Positions 17,171 to 26,326 of a stretch of 64,000 bases of DNA are shown piece by piece. The number at the start of each line of letters is the position of its first letter. Position 1 is the stretch's first letter. The stretch is from Paraburkholderia largidicola (lineage in GTDB: Bacteria > Pseudomonadota > Gammaproteobacteria > Burkholderiales > Burkholderiaceae). The stretch covers positions 1,736,001 through 1,800,000 of the forward strand of contig NZ_AP023174.1 in the NCBI RefSeq assembly GCF_013426895.1. The letters run 5' to 3'. The position numbers and the translations under genes were made by a program. A model generated the notes under the pieces. The model was not told where the DNA came from and made no database searches. It was given only the letters and a program-made list of their open reading frames with translations.

Positions 17171-18631
17171 TCAGTGGCCTCCAGGAAAGAATGATTGGCG
17201 GCGCCGGTTCAGCTTCTGCCAGTGCGCCGCGGAAATAATCGAAAACACGCCCATGAAGAGCAGCAGGCCGCCCGTACCGACGAGCGAATTGGTGAAGACG
17301 AGCATCGCGAAGATCGCCAGCGCAAGCGACAGCGAAGCGGAGGCGAATTTGTCGTCGCGCAGCTTGAACGACGCGCGCAGCGCGCGCAGCAGCAGCCAGA
17401 TCACGCCCGACATGTACAGCAGCGTGCCCGGCCAGCCGAGCACGAACGGAATGTTCATCACGCCGCTGTCGAAATTGCCGTACTGGCCGAGCTGGCCGCC
17501 GTCGTTCGAGAGCTTGGTCGAGGTGCCCGTCGCGCCGAGCCCTTCGCCCGTCACGTCGGTGAACGCGGTTTTCGCGAAAGTTGCGTAGAACTCGTTACGC
17601 GCCGCGTAGCTCTGGTCGTCGTGCAGATTGACGATCGTGTCGAGGCGCGCCTGCATCCGTTCAGCGACCGGGCCGATGGCGAGCAGCGGCACGCACAGGC
17701 CAACCAGCAGCACCGCGCTTGCGACGATGCGGATGCGCACCTTGTTGTTCGACTTGGCGAGCTGGATCAGCATCGCGATGACCCAGCCGCCCCACGTAGA
17801 GCGCACCAGCGAGAGACAGAACGACAGGAAGCCGAGCGCGCCCGCGACCCAGCGCACGCGATGGTTCGCGGCCATCACGTAGACCATCGCGCCCATCATC
17901 GCGAGCGCGAACGGGCCCGACGAATTCATCGTGCTGAATACGCGCACGCCGAACGGCACGGGGTCGCCCTGCGAGTTCATCTGCGAGCCGAGCATCCACA
18001 GCGCGTCCCACTGCGGCATGATGAAGAACTGCACGAGGCCGTAGCCGCCCATCAGCAGCATGCCCCAGATGAAGGTGTTGATGATGGTCTCGCGGAACTC
18101 CGGGTACTGCCGCGAGTGCGCCATGATGTGAAAGCCGATCAGGATCGGATAGACCCAGTTCGCGAGGTCGTACAGGGCCGCCAGCGGGCCGCTGGAGACG
18201 ACGCCGATCATGAAGGCATACCCGAGCCCTGCCAGCACCAGCAGGACGGGCAGGCCGCGTCTCTGTGCGAGCACGGGGTAGAAGCGGATCAGCGACAGCC
18301 CGCTGATCATCGTCACGGCGAGCGGCGCGACCTGAATCAGGCTGGTCGGCGTGAACGCGCCCTTCGACCAGTCGGCGAGACGCCGCACTTCCGGGCTCAG
18401 AAACCACAGCCACCACATGTAGCCGACGTACTTCGCGGGCGCCTTGAAATACAGCCAGAAACCGACGGCGATCGACAGCACCGGGAACGCGAGCGTCAGC
18501 ACCGTGCCCTGGTGCGCGACGATCAGCATGACCGTGACGAGCCACAGCAACGCGGGCGGCAGCCATTCGCGACGGTCGCTCTTGACGACGCGCGTGGCGC
18601 TCTCGATTCCGGCTCGTGCAATCGACGACAT
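17171..18631 (-). CDS. bceI: Wzy-type polysaccharide polymerase (BceI position)
   Basis: A 486-residue inner-membrane protein with about 11-12 hydrophobic helices and a larger periplasmic loop (about residues 325-400, rich in D, G and N), the pattern of Wzy/O-antigen ligase-like polymerases. It should polymerise flipped repeat units by block transfer in the periplasm. The region LVRSTWGGWVIAMLIQLAK and loop segment TGEGLGATGTSTKLS are family-like but there is no strict motif. It lies 3 nt after bceH and abuts bceJ with no gap, consistent with co-translation. Assignment rests on topology plus position between BceH and BceJ. Confidence 0.85.
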   Translation of the reverse strand: MSSIARAGIESATRVVKSDRREWLPPALLWLVTVMLIVAHQGTVLTLAFPVLSIAVGFWLYFKAPAKYVGYMWWLWFLSPEVRRLADWSKGAFTPTSLIQVAPLAVTMISGLSLIRFYPVLAQRRGLPVLLVLAGLGYAFMIGVVSSGPLAALYDLANWVYPILIGFHIMAHSRQYPEFRETIINTFIWGMLLMGGYGLVQFFIMPQWDALWMLGSQMNSQGDPVPFGVRVFSTMNSSGPFALAMMGAMVYVMAANHRVRWVAGALGFLSFCLSLVRSTWGGWVIAMLIQLAKSNNKVRIRIVASAVLLVGLCVPLLAIGPVAERMQARLDTIVNLHDDQSYAARNEFYATFAKTAFTDVTGEGLGATGTSTKLSNDGGQLGQYGNFDSGVMNIPFVLGWPGTLLYMSGVIWLLLRALRASFKLRDDKFASASLSLALAIFAMLVFTNSLVGTGGLLLFMGVFSIISAAHWQKLNRRRQSFFPGGH

Positions 18632-18634
18632 CGC

Positions 18635-19780
18635 CTACATCCCTCCCCGGCTCTGCGACGCCACGCGGGCGTTGGCATTCTCTGGCCGTGCCGTCGTCGC
18701 GTGCTGCGCTCGCCGGCGCAGCAGATCGCGCGTGATCTTCACGTGCTGCTGCGCATAGTGCTGGGTCGTGTGGTCGCGCGACACGAGCTGCATCGACGCC
18801 GCCTGCGCCTGTTGCAGCGCCTGGTCGGGCGATGCGATGAGACCGAGCAGCGCCTCGCGCAGTGCGTCGGCGTCGAACGGCGGCACATACGCTGCCGCGC
18901 GTGCCGAAAAATAGTCTTCCAGCCCGCCGACATTCGTCACGACCATCGGCTTGCCGACGGCCGCCGCCTCCAGCATCACCGTGATACCGGACGCATGCGT
19001 GTTGGGACGCAGCGGCACGACGACCACGTCGGCCCAGTCGTACAGTTCGCGCTGCTTTTTCAGGCCCGCTGCGGGCGCGACCTGCACGTTCAGCGAGCGC
19101 AGTGCGCGCGGAATGCGACGCCGCGTCGCGAGACGCACCGCGAAGCGCGGATCGTTACCGACGGCTTTGATCAGCGTTTCCCAGTCGCGGTCGCGATCGT
19201 TGCCGATGGCCGCGATGCGCAGCGGCGTATTCGGTTGCCATGCCTTCGGCTGCTGCACGGGGAAATCGCGCGTGTTGAGGCCGTAGAAAAGCTGCGTCGC
19301 CTCACGGCCGAAGTACTCGCGGCACAACTCGGCGTTATCGCGCGCGAGCGTCGTCAACAGATCGGCGCGCCCAATCAGCTTGCGATAAAACCAGCGGCGC
19401 AGAACCCCATAGTTCGGCCACTTGTCGATCAGCCACACGCTTTGCGCGAGCAACAGCGGTTGGGTGTCCCGCTTGCCGTTCATCAGCAGCATCAGCGCGG
19501 CGGACAGCCATTCCTGTTCGGTGTGCGTCCAGATCACGTCCGAGCGCAACATCTCGTCGCGGTTGCGCAGCGTGTGGATCAGGTCGAAGCCGAGCAGCGT
19601 CTTCAGCGCGCGGCGCACGAGGCGTACCGGCTTGCTCTCCTTCGCGTCCTGCGAATAGCTCAGCTGGAACTCGTCGGACTCGGCATGGTGATAGCCGTAC
19701 AGGCAGCCGATGTTCTCGCCCGGGCGATAGAAACGCGGATCAGCGCCGTAAAACAGATGCACGTGGACCTTTGTCGTCAT
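18635..19780 (-). CDS. bceH: Glycosyltransferase, GT-B fold (BceH position)
   Basis: A 381-residue predicted glycosyltransferase. The C-terminal half looks GT4-like (LRIAAIGNDRDRDWETLIKA, then NTHASGITVMLEAAAVGKPM with the acidic donor-binding motif), while the N-terminal half is divergent (VHVHLFYGADPRFYRPGENI). It starts four bases inside the end of bceG (ATGA-type overlap) and is followed after 3 nt by the polymerase. The tail (PENANARVASQSRGGM) is low-complexity. Presumed role: addition of one sugar to the repeat unit; the specific linkage cannot be inferred. Confidence 0.83.
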   Translation of the reverse strand: MTTKVHVHLFYGADPRFYRPGENIGCLYGYHHAESDEFQLSYSQDAKESKPVRLVRRALKTLLGFDLIHTLRNRDEMLRSDVIWTHTEQEWLSAALMLLMNGKRDTQPLLLAQSVWLIDKWPNYGVLRRWFYRKLIGRADLLTTLARDNAELCREYFGREATQLFYGLNTRDFPVQQPKAWQPNTPLRIAAIGNDRDRDWETLIKAVGNDPRFAVRLATRRRIPRALRSLNVQVAPAAGLKKQRELYDWADVVVVPLRPNTHASGITVMLEAAAVGKPMVVTNVGGLEDYFSARAAAYVPPFDADALREALLGLIASPDQALQQAQAASMQLVSRDHTTQHYAQQHVKITRDLLRRRAQHATTARPENANARVASQSRGGM

Positions 19781-20745
19781 GCGTGCACCCCCGTGCCGGT
19801 ACCCGTGCCCGTGCCGGGCTGTTGCGCGAACGCGCGGCGCGCTTCACGTGCGCCCGTGCGCACGGCATGCCAGCGCGCGAGCTTCGTGCGTGCGCCCTTC
19901 GACGTCAGCGCAAGCAGCGCATGCACCGCGCCCGGATAGACGCGCGTGCCGACCAGCGCATACCACCACCATGCGATTTCGCGCTGCCCGGCGGGCAGCT
20001 GCTCGCGCAGGATCAGATGCAGGTTGTACGCGGCATTGCGCACGGCCGTCAGCGACTGCGCATCGCGGCGGTCTTCGTCGAAACGTTCGGCGGGGTAATG
20101 GTCGACGGCAACGCGCGGATCGTAGACCAGCTTCCAGCCCGCGTTCTTCACGCTCATGCTGAACGCCATGTCGTTGTGGACCTGCGCGCCCGCGCCGCGC
20201 AAGCGACCGTCGAAGCGGATCGTGCGCACGGCATCGCGCCGGTAGCTCATGTTCGCGCCCTTGAGCAGATCGACTTCGCGCGCTTCGCCGACACCCAGAT
20301 GGTGATTGCCGATGATCTTGCCCGACTTCATCATCTTGCCGACCAGAAAGCGCGAGCCGTCGAGCACGCCGCCCTTCTGATGCACCCAGTCGCGCCCGCC
20401 GAGCGCGCCGAGGCGCGCATCGCTTTCGAATGCGGCGCCGATGCGGCGCACCCAGTCGGCGTGCGGCGCGGCGTCGTCGTCGGTGATGGCGATCACGTCG
20501 CCCGTCGCGGCATCAAGGCCGCGATTGAGCGCGGCCACCTGGCCCGGCAGTTCGACGGCGGCGACGTTCAGCGGCAACGCGCCGACCACGAGGGGATCGG
20601 CGAGGCACGCGTGCGTCGCTTCATCATCGGGACGCGCGACCACGACGACTTCGTCGGGCACGCGCTCCTGCTTCTGCAAGGCCGCGAGACAGCGCGCGAG
20701 ATCCTGCGGGCGGCGATACGTCGGCACCAGTACCGTTATCTTCAT
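19777..20745 (-). CDS. bceG: GT2 family glycosyltransferase (BceG position)
   Basis: A 322-residue inverting GT-A glycosyltransferase. It begins MKITVLVPTYRRPQDLARCL, has the nucleotide-sugar/metal motif AITDDDAAPH near residues 90-99, and the acceptor-side DRRDAQ segment; it is predicted to be cytoplasmic and membrane-associated. GGAGAG precedes the ATG. The extreme C-terminus is a short Gly-Thr repeat (GTGTGTGTG) encoded by tandem GGCACG-like hexamers, a possible slippage site overlapping the start of bceH. It lies 66 nt downstream of the BY-kinase gene, as bceG does. Confidence 0.88.
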   Translation of the reverse strand: MKITVLVPTYRRPQDLARCLAALQKQERVPDEVVVVARPDDEATHACLADPLVVGALPLNVAAVELPGQVAALNRGLDAATGDVIAITDDDAAPHADWVRRIGAAFESDARLGALGGRDWVHQKGGVLDGSRFLVGKMMKSGKIIGNHHLGVGEAREVDLLKGANMSYRRDAVRTIRFDGRLRGAGAQVHNDMAFSMSVKNAGWKLVYDPRVAVDHYPAERFDEDRRDAQSLTAVRNAAYNLHLILREQLPAGQREIAWWWYALVGTRVYPGAVHALLALTSKGARTKLARWHAVRTGAREARRAFAQQPGTGTGTGTGVHA

Positions 20746-20811
20746 CCTGTACTCTCCGTGGCTTGTTGACGGCGCATGGGCCTCGCCTCACGGCAAGACC
20801 CAACGCGCGCA

Positions 20812-23154
20812 TCAGGTGCTCAGGTATTCCTGCACGGCCGCATAGCTGCGGTCGTAATTGCCGCGCGCGCGCGGCGGCATCGCGTTGAAAATCGCGCCCT
20901 GCACGTGCACGCCGGCCGAATGCAGACGCTTCAACGCATCGGCGATCTCGCCTTCGCTGTGCATGCCCGAGCGCACGACGAAGAACGTCGAGCCCGCATA
21001 GCCGCCGATGATCGATGCGTCGGTCACGGCCAGCACGGGTGGCGTGTCGATCAGGATCACGTCGTAGCGCTTGCCCAGCCCTTCGAGGTACTGCGGCAGA
21101 CGCGGCGACATCAGCAGTTCGGACGGGTTCGGCGGACGGCGGCCGCACGAGATGAACGACAGGTTGTCGATTTCCGTCGCGCGCACCGCTTCTTCCAGCG
21201 AAATCTGCCCGCTCAGCAACTCCGACAGGCCGTTGTCCTGCGAGCCGCCCAGGTGCTTTTCGAGCGCGCCGCGCCGCATGTCGCCGTCGATCATCAGCAC
21301 ACGCTTGCCCGAATGCGCGAGCAGCACGGCAAGGTTGATCGTCAGGAAGCTCTTGCCGACGCCGGGCAGCGGGCCCGTGAACATCACGATGTGGTTGCGC
21401 GAATCCTGCAGCGTGAACTGCATCGACGTGCGCAGGCTGCGCAGGCTTTCGATGCACACGTCCTTCGGCTTCGCGTTCGCGAGCACCGCGCGCTGGCGCG
21501 TGCCGCCACGCACGGCGGCGTTCTCCAGCAGCGCCTGTTCGGACGACAGCGGCACGAGGCCGTAGACAGGCAGATGGAACGTGCGCTCAACCGTTTCGGG
21601 GTCGTCGATGCCCTTGAACATATTGCGGCGCAGGAACACGAAGCCCGTGCCGATGATCAGCCCGAGAATCGTCGCCGCCGACAGGATCAGCGCCTTCTTC
21701 GGCTTGATGGGCGAACCGGGACGCAGCGCGGCGTCGACGATATGCACGTTGCCGCCCGTGCCCGCTTTCTGCACGGACAGTTCCTGCACGCGGTTGAGCA
21801 GCAGCACGTAGATGTCTTCCGCCACTTTCGCGTCGCGCTGCAACTGCACGGCCTTCACTTCCGTAGCAGGCAGATCGCGGAAACGGTCCGCGTATTTCGT
21901 GCGCTGCGCCTGGAGTTCAGCCATCTGCTGCTGTGCGGCCTTGATCATCGGGTGATCGTCGCCGTAGCGCTGTTCCAGCTGCGAGATCTGCAGACGCAAG
22001 GCCGAGATCTGCTGCTCGTACTGCACGCTGCCTTCCAGATAGACCTTCGCCTCGTCGCTTGCGTTGATCGAGCCGCTCTTGCTCTGATACGCGGTCAGCG
22101 CGGCTTCCGCGCGTTCGAGATCGGACTTCAGGCGCGGTTCCTCGCTCTTCAGGAAGTCGAGCATGCGGCTCGCGTCGGCCTGCTTGGTGCGGATGTGCTC
22201 CAGCAGATACGACTGCGCGAGCGCATTGGCGACGGCGGCCGCGTGCTCGGGGCTCTGGTCTTCCAGCGAGATCGAGATCACACCCGTCTGCTTGCCCTGC
22301 TCCTGCACGTTGATGGCCGACTGGAACGCAGCGATCGCATCGAGGTCGTTCGCGCGCATCACCGTGAACTGCGTGCCGGGCCGCGCGACGAGCTTGTTGA
22401 CCGTCATCGTGACACCGCCGCCCTGCGCCGGCTCGCCGGCCTGGCCGCGCAACAGCAACTGGCCGTCGGGCGTCATCAGTGTGTAGTGTTCGTTGTCGAG
22501 CGCCGTGAGAATCAGCTTCTGGCCTTCGAGCGCGGGCGTCACGTTCAGTGAATCGACATCGGCCACTTCGCCGCCCCACGCATACGAGCCGAGGCCGAGC
22601 CACGGCTTGGCGGGCTGGCCCGGCGTCGCGAGACGCGCAGCGAGGCTGCCGAGCACGGGAATCGTCTTCGGCGCGATCGAGAAGTTCAGCTTCATGTCGT
22701 GAACCACGGGCGCAACCACGCCGCGGCTCTTGATCATTTCGATCTCGGCGTCGGTGGGGATCGTCGATTGGCCCGTCGAAATCGTTGCGCCCGTTTGCGT
22801 CTGCGTGAGCGCTTGCGACGTGTTGTCCGACGTTTCCACGCGCACGTGCGCATCGGCCGAATACACTGGCTTCGCGACATAGCAGTAGAAGCCGGCAATC
22901 GCAACGATGGTCGCGGCGATGCCGATCAGCCACCAGATGTCGTCGATGATCACCTGCAGCAGTTGGCCGAGGACCACGTCCTCTTCTTCGGTTCTGGCCT
23001 GCATGGCCAGATGGGGATTGGCTTGAGTGCTCACTTGGATACTCGCTTGAGTGCTCAGGGTTGACCCGGGTCGGGTCGCCGGCGGCATCCGGTGCGTTGC
23101 ATCCGTTCGTGTTCCGGATGCGAAGCGCCGGGATGCCGGCAGCGGTTCAGGCAT
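20812..23154 (-). CDS. bceF: Bacterial tyrosine autokinase / polysaccharide co-polymerase (BceF)
   Basis: A 780-residue inner-membrane Wzc-type protein controlling chain length and export together with the outer-membrane channel. Two transmembrane helices (about 75-95 and 495-515) flank a periplasmic coiled-coil Wzz domain. The cytoplasmic BY-kinase domain has Walker A GPLPGVGKSF (about 595-604), Walker A' VLMIDGDMR and Walker B VILIDTPPVL. The C-terminal tail has only three tyrosines (NYDRSYAAVQEYLST), sparse compared with Wzc. The annotated ATG has no clear ribosome site, and the N-terminal 50 residues are low-complexity with a repeated STQA motif, so the real start may be downstream (for example at MQARTEEED). 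Confidence 0.93.
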   Translation of the reverse strand: MPEPLPASRRFASGTRTDATHRMPPATRPGSTLSTQASIQVSTQANPHLAMQARTEEEDVVLGQLLQVIIDDIWWLIGIAATIVAIAGFYCYVAKPVYSADAHVRVETSDNTSQALTQTQTGATISTGQSTIPTDAEIEMIKSRGVVAPVVHDMKLNFSIAPKTIPVLGSLAARLATPGQPAKPWLGLGSYAWGGEVADVDSLNVTPALEGQKLILTALDNEHYTLMTPDGQLLLRGQAGEPAQGGGVTMTVNKLVARPGTQFTVMRANDLDAIAAFQSAINVQEQGKQTGVISISLEDQSPEHAAAVANALAQSYLLEHIRTKQADASRMLDFLKSEEPRLKSDLERAEAALTAYQSKSGSINASDEAKVYLEGSVQYEQQISALRLQISQLEQRYGDDHPMIKAAQQQMAELQAQRTKYADRFRDLPATEVKAVQLQRDAKVAEDIYVLLLNRVQELSVQKAGTGGNVHIVDAALRPGSPIKPKKALILSAATILGLIIGTGFVFLRRNMFKGIDDPETVERTFHLPVYGLVPLSSEQALLENAAVRGGTRQRAVLANAKPKDVCIESLRSLRTSMQFTLQDSRNHIVMFTGPLPGVGKSFLTINLAVLLAHSGKRVLMIDGDMRRGALEKHLGGSQDNGLSELLSGQISLEEAVRATEIDNLSFISCGRRPPNPSELLMSPRLPQYLEGLGKRYDVILIDTPPVLAVTDASIIGGYAGSTFFVVRSGMHSEGEIADALKRLHSAGVHVQGAIFNAMPPRARGNYDRSYAAVQEYLST

Positions 23155-23180
23155 TGCAACTGCAATGAGACGTCAGGACA

Positions 23181-24362
23181 TCAGCGCGTCAGCTGCTTCA
23201 GGTAGAACAGCGTCTGTACCGTCGGCAGGACCTGCTGCAACACGCGGTTGAACGTCGTCGAGGCGGCCGTGCCCACGTACACCACGTCCATCGGCTGCAA
23301 CTGGAATTGCGACGACAGCATGATCGCATCGGGCTGCGTCATGTCGAGGCGATACACGTCGGGCGTGGTCGGCTTGTCCTTCATGCCGCGCATCACGTAG
23401 ATCTGGCGCGGGTTCGCGTCGGTGTCGAGAATGCCGCCTGCCTGCGTGAGCGCATCGGCGATGGTCAGCTCGCCCTTGTTCATCGGCACGGGGATCGGCG
23501 TCTTCACTTCGCCCATCACGAAGATGCGGGTGTCGCTGCGGTCCGGCACGTTGACGATGTCGCCGGGTTCGAGCATCACGTTCTGCGTGGTGTCGCCCTT
23601 GTCGAGCATGCGGTTCGCGTCGAGCACATAGAGCTTGCCCTTGCGCGTGAGGCGCACGCGCTGCAGATCGGCGTTGTCGGACGAACCGCCCGAGCGCGTG
23701 ATGGCGTCGACCAGCGTGAGCGGCACGTCGGACAGCGCGAGCGGTCCCGGCGTCTTCACGTCGCCCGTCACCTGCACCTTCTGGCTGCGGTACGACAGCA
23801 CGCGTACGTCGACCTGCGGATCGCGGATATACGGAATCAGCTTCTTGCCGAGTTCGTCGCGGATCTGCGCCGTGGTCCGGCCCGCCGCGCGGATGCGGCC
23901 GACAAACGGGAAATAGATCGTGCCGTCGGGCGCGACCGTCTGTCCGTACGGATCGGCCTGGCCCGGCAGCGCCTGCGTGTAGGGCTGCTGCAATGCGCCG
24001 CCGATCGACTGCGTCGTGTTGCCGCCCGAGGACAGCGTGCTGCCGTTCGGCGTCGTCAGTTCCGGGTGGTCCCACACGGTGATGCCGAGAATGTCCTGCG
24101 GCGCGACGTGATAGACGTACTGCGTCGGATCGGCGAACGGGCCCGGCGGTGGCAGGACCTGCTTCGCAATCGTCTCCGCCGTTTGCGCCTGCTGCTTCTG
24201 GATCACCTGGGCATCGATCAGCGTCACCGGATACGTCTCAGCCGGCTTGTTTTGCGAGTCTTCCTTCAGGCGCGACGTGTCGAGATAATTCCCCGGTGCG
24301 GTCGCGCACGCCGACAGAAAAGTCGTCAGCAGAATAGATAACGTGATATTTCGTTTCAGCAT
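23181..24362 (-). CDS. bceE: Wza-type outer-membrane polysaccharide export lipoprotein (BceE)
   Basis: A 393-residue OPX-family lipoprotein forming the export channel. It has a lipoprotein signal with lipobox LSAC (Cys19), the Poly_export domain (YHVAPQDILGITVWDHPELT through VDVRVLSYRSQKVQVTGDV) and two SLBB repeats. The start overlaps the phosphatase stop by seven bases (ATGCTGA), so the two are coupled; an in-frame ATG five codons upstream gives MAGQN as an alternative. It ends 26 nt before bceF, its functional partner. The C-terminus lacks an obvious long amphipathic helix like that of E. coli Wza beyond VLQQVLPTVQTLFYLKQL, which may serve. Confidence 0.93.
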   Translation of the reverse strand: MLKRNITLSILLTTFLSACATAPGNYLDTSRLKEDSQNKPAETYPVTLIDAQVIQKQQAQTAETIAKQVLPPPGPFADPTQYVYHVAPQDILGITVWDHPELTTPNGSTLSSGGNTTQSIGGALQQPYTQALPGQADPYGQTVAPDGTIYFPFVGRIRAAGRTTAQIRDELGKKLIPYIRDPQVDVRVLSYRSQKVQVTGDVKTPGPLALSDVPLTLVDAITRSGGSSDNADLQRVRLTRKGKLYVLDANRMLDKGDTTQNVMLEPGDIVNVPDRSDTRIFVMGEVKTPIPVPMNKGELTIADALTQAGGILDTDANPRQIYVMRGMKDKPTTPDVYRLDMTQPDAIMLSSQFQLQPMDVVYVGTAASTTFNRVLQQVLPTVQTLFYLKQLTR

Positions 24363-24808
24363 ATTTTGTCCAGCCATCCCATGACGAGGTGTTCGATGTG
24401 CGCGAGGCTGTCGCGATACGCGCCTTCGTCGCGTCCATGCGGATCGACGACGTCGGCGCTTCCCCACTTGTTCCACTTGCCGAGCGGATAGACCTTGCCG
24501 CGCGAGGTGGGATCGAGCGCTTCCACGTCCTTCACTTGCCGCTGTTCGGTCACGAGGATCAGGTCGGCATCGCGCACGAGCTTGCCGTCGAGCCGCCGTG
24601 CGCGATGCGTGCCGCTTTCCACGCCGCGTTCTTCGAGCAGACGCCGCATCACCGGGTCCATGCCGTAGCCGTCGATCGCGCGCAGGCCCGCCGAGCGAAA
24701 CGCGATGGGCTGCGCGCCGCGCGCGTCCTGACGCGACTTGAACAGTCGCTCGGCGGCGGGCGAGCGACACACGTTGGCGTGGCAGACGATCAGGACGTTC
24801 GCGAACAT
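24356..24808 (-). CDS. bceD: Low-molecular-weight protein tyrosine phosphatase (BceD)
   Basis: A 150-residue cytoplasmic phosphatase that dephosphorylates the BY-kinase (and possibly UDP-glucose dehydrogenase, a known type of BY-kinase substrate). The active-site P-loop is CHANVCRS with nucleophilic Cys9 and Arg15, and the general-acid loop is DPHGRDEGAY near residue 120. Length is normal for the family. It overlaps bceE by seven bases and lies 33 nt after bceC. Position and family match BceD, the Wzb counterpart in cepacian synthesis. Confidence 0.93.
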   Translation of the reverse strand: MFANVLIVCHANVCRSPAAERLFKSRQDARGAQPIAFRSAGLRAIDGYGMDPVMRRLLEERGVESGTHRARRLDGKLVRDADLILVTEQRQVKDVEALDPTSRGKVYPLGKWNKWGSADVVDPHGRDEGAYRDSLAHIEHLVMGWLDKIC

Positions 24809-24841
24809 GGGCGGCCTCTTTGCAGTCGATGACGCCAGGGG

Positions 24842-26251
24842 TTACAGCGCGGCAGCCGTGGCAAGCGAAGCGACAGCGGCTTCGGATTGCGCCGGTTGAC
24901 GGCCGATCGCGTGGTACTCGATGCCGAGTTCGCGCATCGTGTCCGGCTCGTACAGATTGCGGCCGTCGAAGATCAGCGGCGTTTTCAGCAGCGTCTTGAG
25001 GCTGTCGAAATCCGGGCTCTTGAAGACCTTCCACTCGGTGAGGATCACCAGCGCGTCGGCCTGCGCGGCTGCCTGCATTTCTTCGTCCGCGAACGTGAGG
25101 CGCGCGAGATGCTGCGGCTTGCCTTGCAGATCGAGCGCAAACACGCGCTTCGACTCGTCGATCGCGACCGGGTCATAGGCCACGACCTTCGCGCCGCGCG
25201 CCAGCAGTTCGGCGATCAGCGCGCGGCTCGGCGCTTCGCGCATATCGTCGGTGTTGGGCTTGAATGCGAGACCCCAGACGGCGAACGTGCGGTCCGACAG
25301 GTCCTCGCCCAGACGCGCGACGATCTTGTGCGCGAGGATCTTCTTCTGCGTTTCGTTGACGGCTTCGACGGCTTCGAGAATGCGCAGGTTGTGACCCATT
25401 TCGCTGCCCGTGCGGATCAGCGCCTGCACGTCCTTCGGGAAGCACGAGCCGCCATAGCCGCAGCCCGCGTACAGGAAGTCGTAGCCGATGCGCGGGTCCG
25501 AGCCCATGCCGCGGCGCACCGCTTCGATATCGGCGCCGACGCGGTCGGCGAGATTCGCGAGGTCGTTCATGAACGAGATGCGCGTCGCGAGCATCGCGTT
25601 GGCCGCGTATTTCGTGAACTCGGCGGAACGCACGTCCATGTAGAGCGTGCGCTCGTGATTGCGGTTGAACGGCGCATACAGGCGCTTCATCAGTTCGCGC
25701 GCCTTTTCGCCGGGCACGTCGTCGTCGCAGCCGAGGATGATGCGGTCCGGGCGCGTGAAATCGTCGACGGCGGCGCCTTCTTTCAGGAACTCCGGGTTCG
25801 AGACGACGGAGAACATCTGCTTCAGGCCGCGCTGGTTCAGTTCGTCCTGCACGGCCTGCGCGACGCGGCGCGCGGTGCCGACGGGCACCGTCGACTTGTC
25901 GACGATCACCTTGAAGCCCTTCATATGGCGGCCGATATTGCGCGCCGCGGCCAGCACGTATTGCAGGTCGGCCGAGCCGTCTTCGTCGGGCGGCGTACCG
26001 ACGGCGATGAACTGGATGTCGCCATGCGCGACGGCCGCTTCGATATCCGTCGAAAACTTCAGGCGCCCCGCCTTGCGGTTGCGCGCGATGATCTCCAGCA
26101 GACCCGGCTCATGGATCGGCACGCCGCCGTTGTTCAGCACGTCGATCTTGCGCTGATCGACGTCGAGGCAGAATACGTCGTGCCCGATGTCTGCCAGACA
26201 GGCACCCGTCACGAGGCCCACGTATCCGGTTCCAACGATCGTCAGGTTCAT
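24842..26251 (-). CDS. ugd: UDP-glucose 6-dehydrogenase (BceC)
   Basis: Oxidises UDP-glucose to UDP-glucuronate with two NAD+, supplying the glucuronic acid of the polysaccharide. The 469-residue protein begins [20 protein letters not shown] (NAD motif G7/G9/G12). It also has [13 protein letters not shown], the catalytic Cys in GGSCFPKD (about residue 268) and the UDP-binding C-terminal domain with [10 protein letters not shown]. Full family length. It is the second gene of the minus-strand operon, 75 nt after bceB, equal to bceC by position. Confidence 0.95.
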   Translation of the reverse strand: MNLTIVGTGYVGLVTGACLADIGHDVFCLDVDQRKIDVLNNGGVPIHEPGLLEIIARNRKAGRLKFSTDIEAAVAHGDIQFIAVGTPPDEDGSADLQYVLAAARNIGRHMKGFKVIVDKSTVPVGTARRVAQAVQDELNQRGLKQMFSVVSNPEFLKEGAAVDDFTRPDRIILGCDDDVPGEKARELMKRLYAPFNRNHERTLYMDVRSAEFTKYAANAMLATRISFMNDLANLADRVGADIEAVRRGMGSDPRIGYDFLYAGCGYGGSCFPKDVQALIRTGSEMGHNLRILEAVEAVNETQKKILAHKIVARLGEDLSDRTFAVWGLAFKPNTDDMREAPSRALIAELLARGAKVVAYDPVAIDESKRVFALDLQGKPQHLARLTFADEEMQAAAQADALVILTEWKVFKSPDFDSLKTLLKTPLIFDGRNLYEPDTMRELGIEYHAIGRQPAQSEAAVASLATAAAL

Positions 26252-26326
26252 GAATTACACCTCGGAGATTGAATGATTCAGTGAATGAAGAACGCCTGGC
26301 GTTCTATCCGATGGACGCCACGCGCG

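Noticed and set aside
17195..19939. 914-codon open frame antisense to bceI and bceH
   Set aside because: Arginine- and histidine-rich translation without family sequence, exactly opposite genes with clear motifs; a by-product of high GC at third codon positions.
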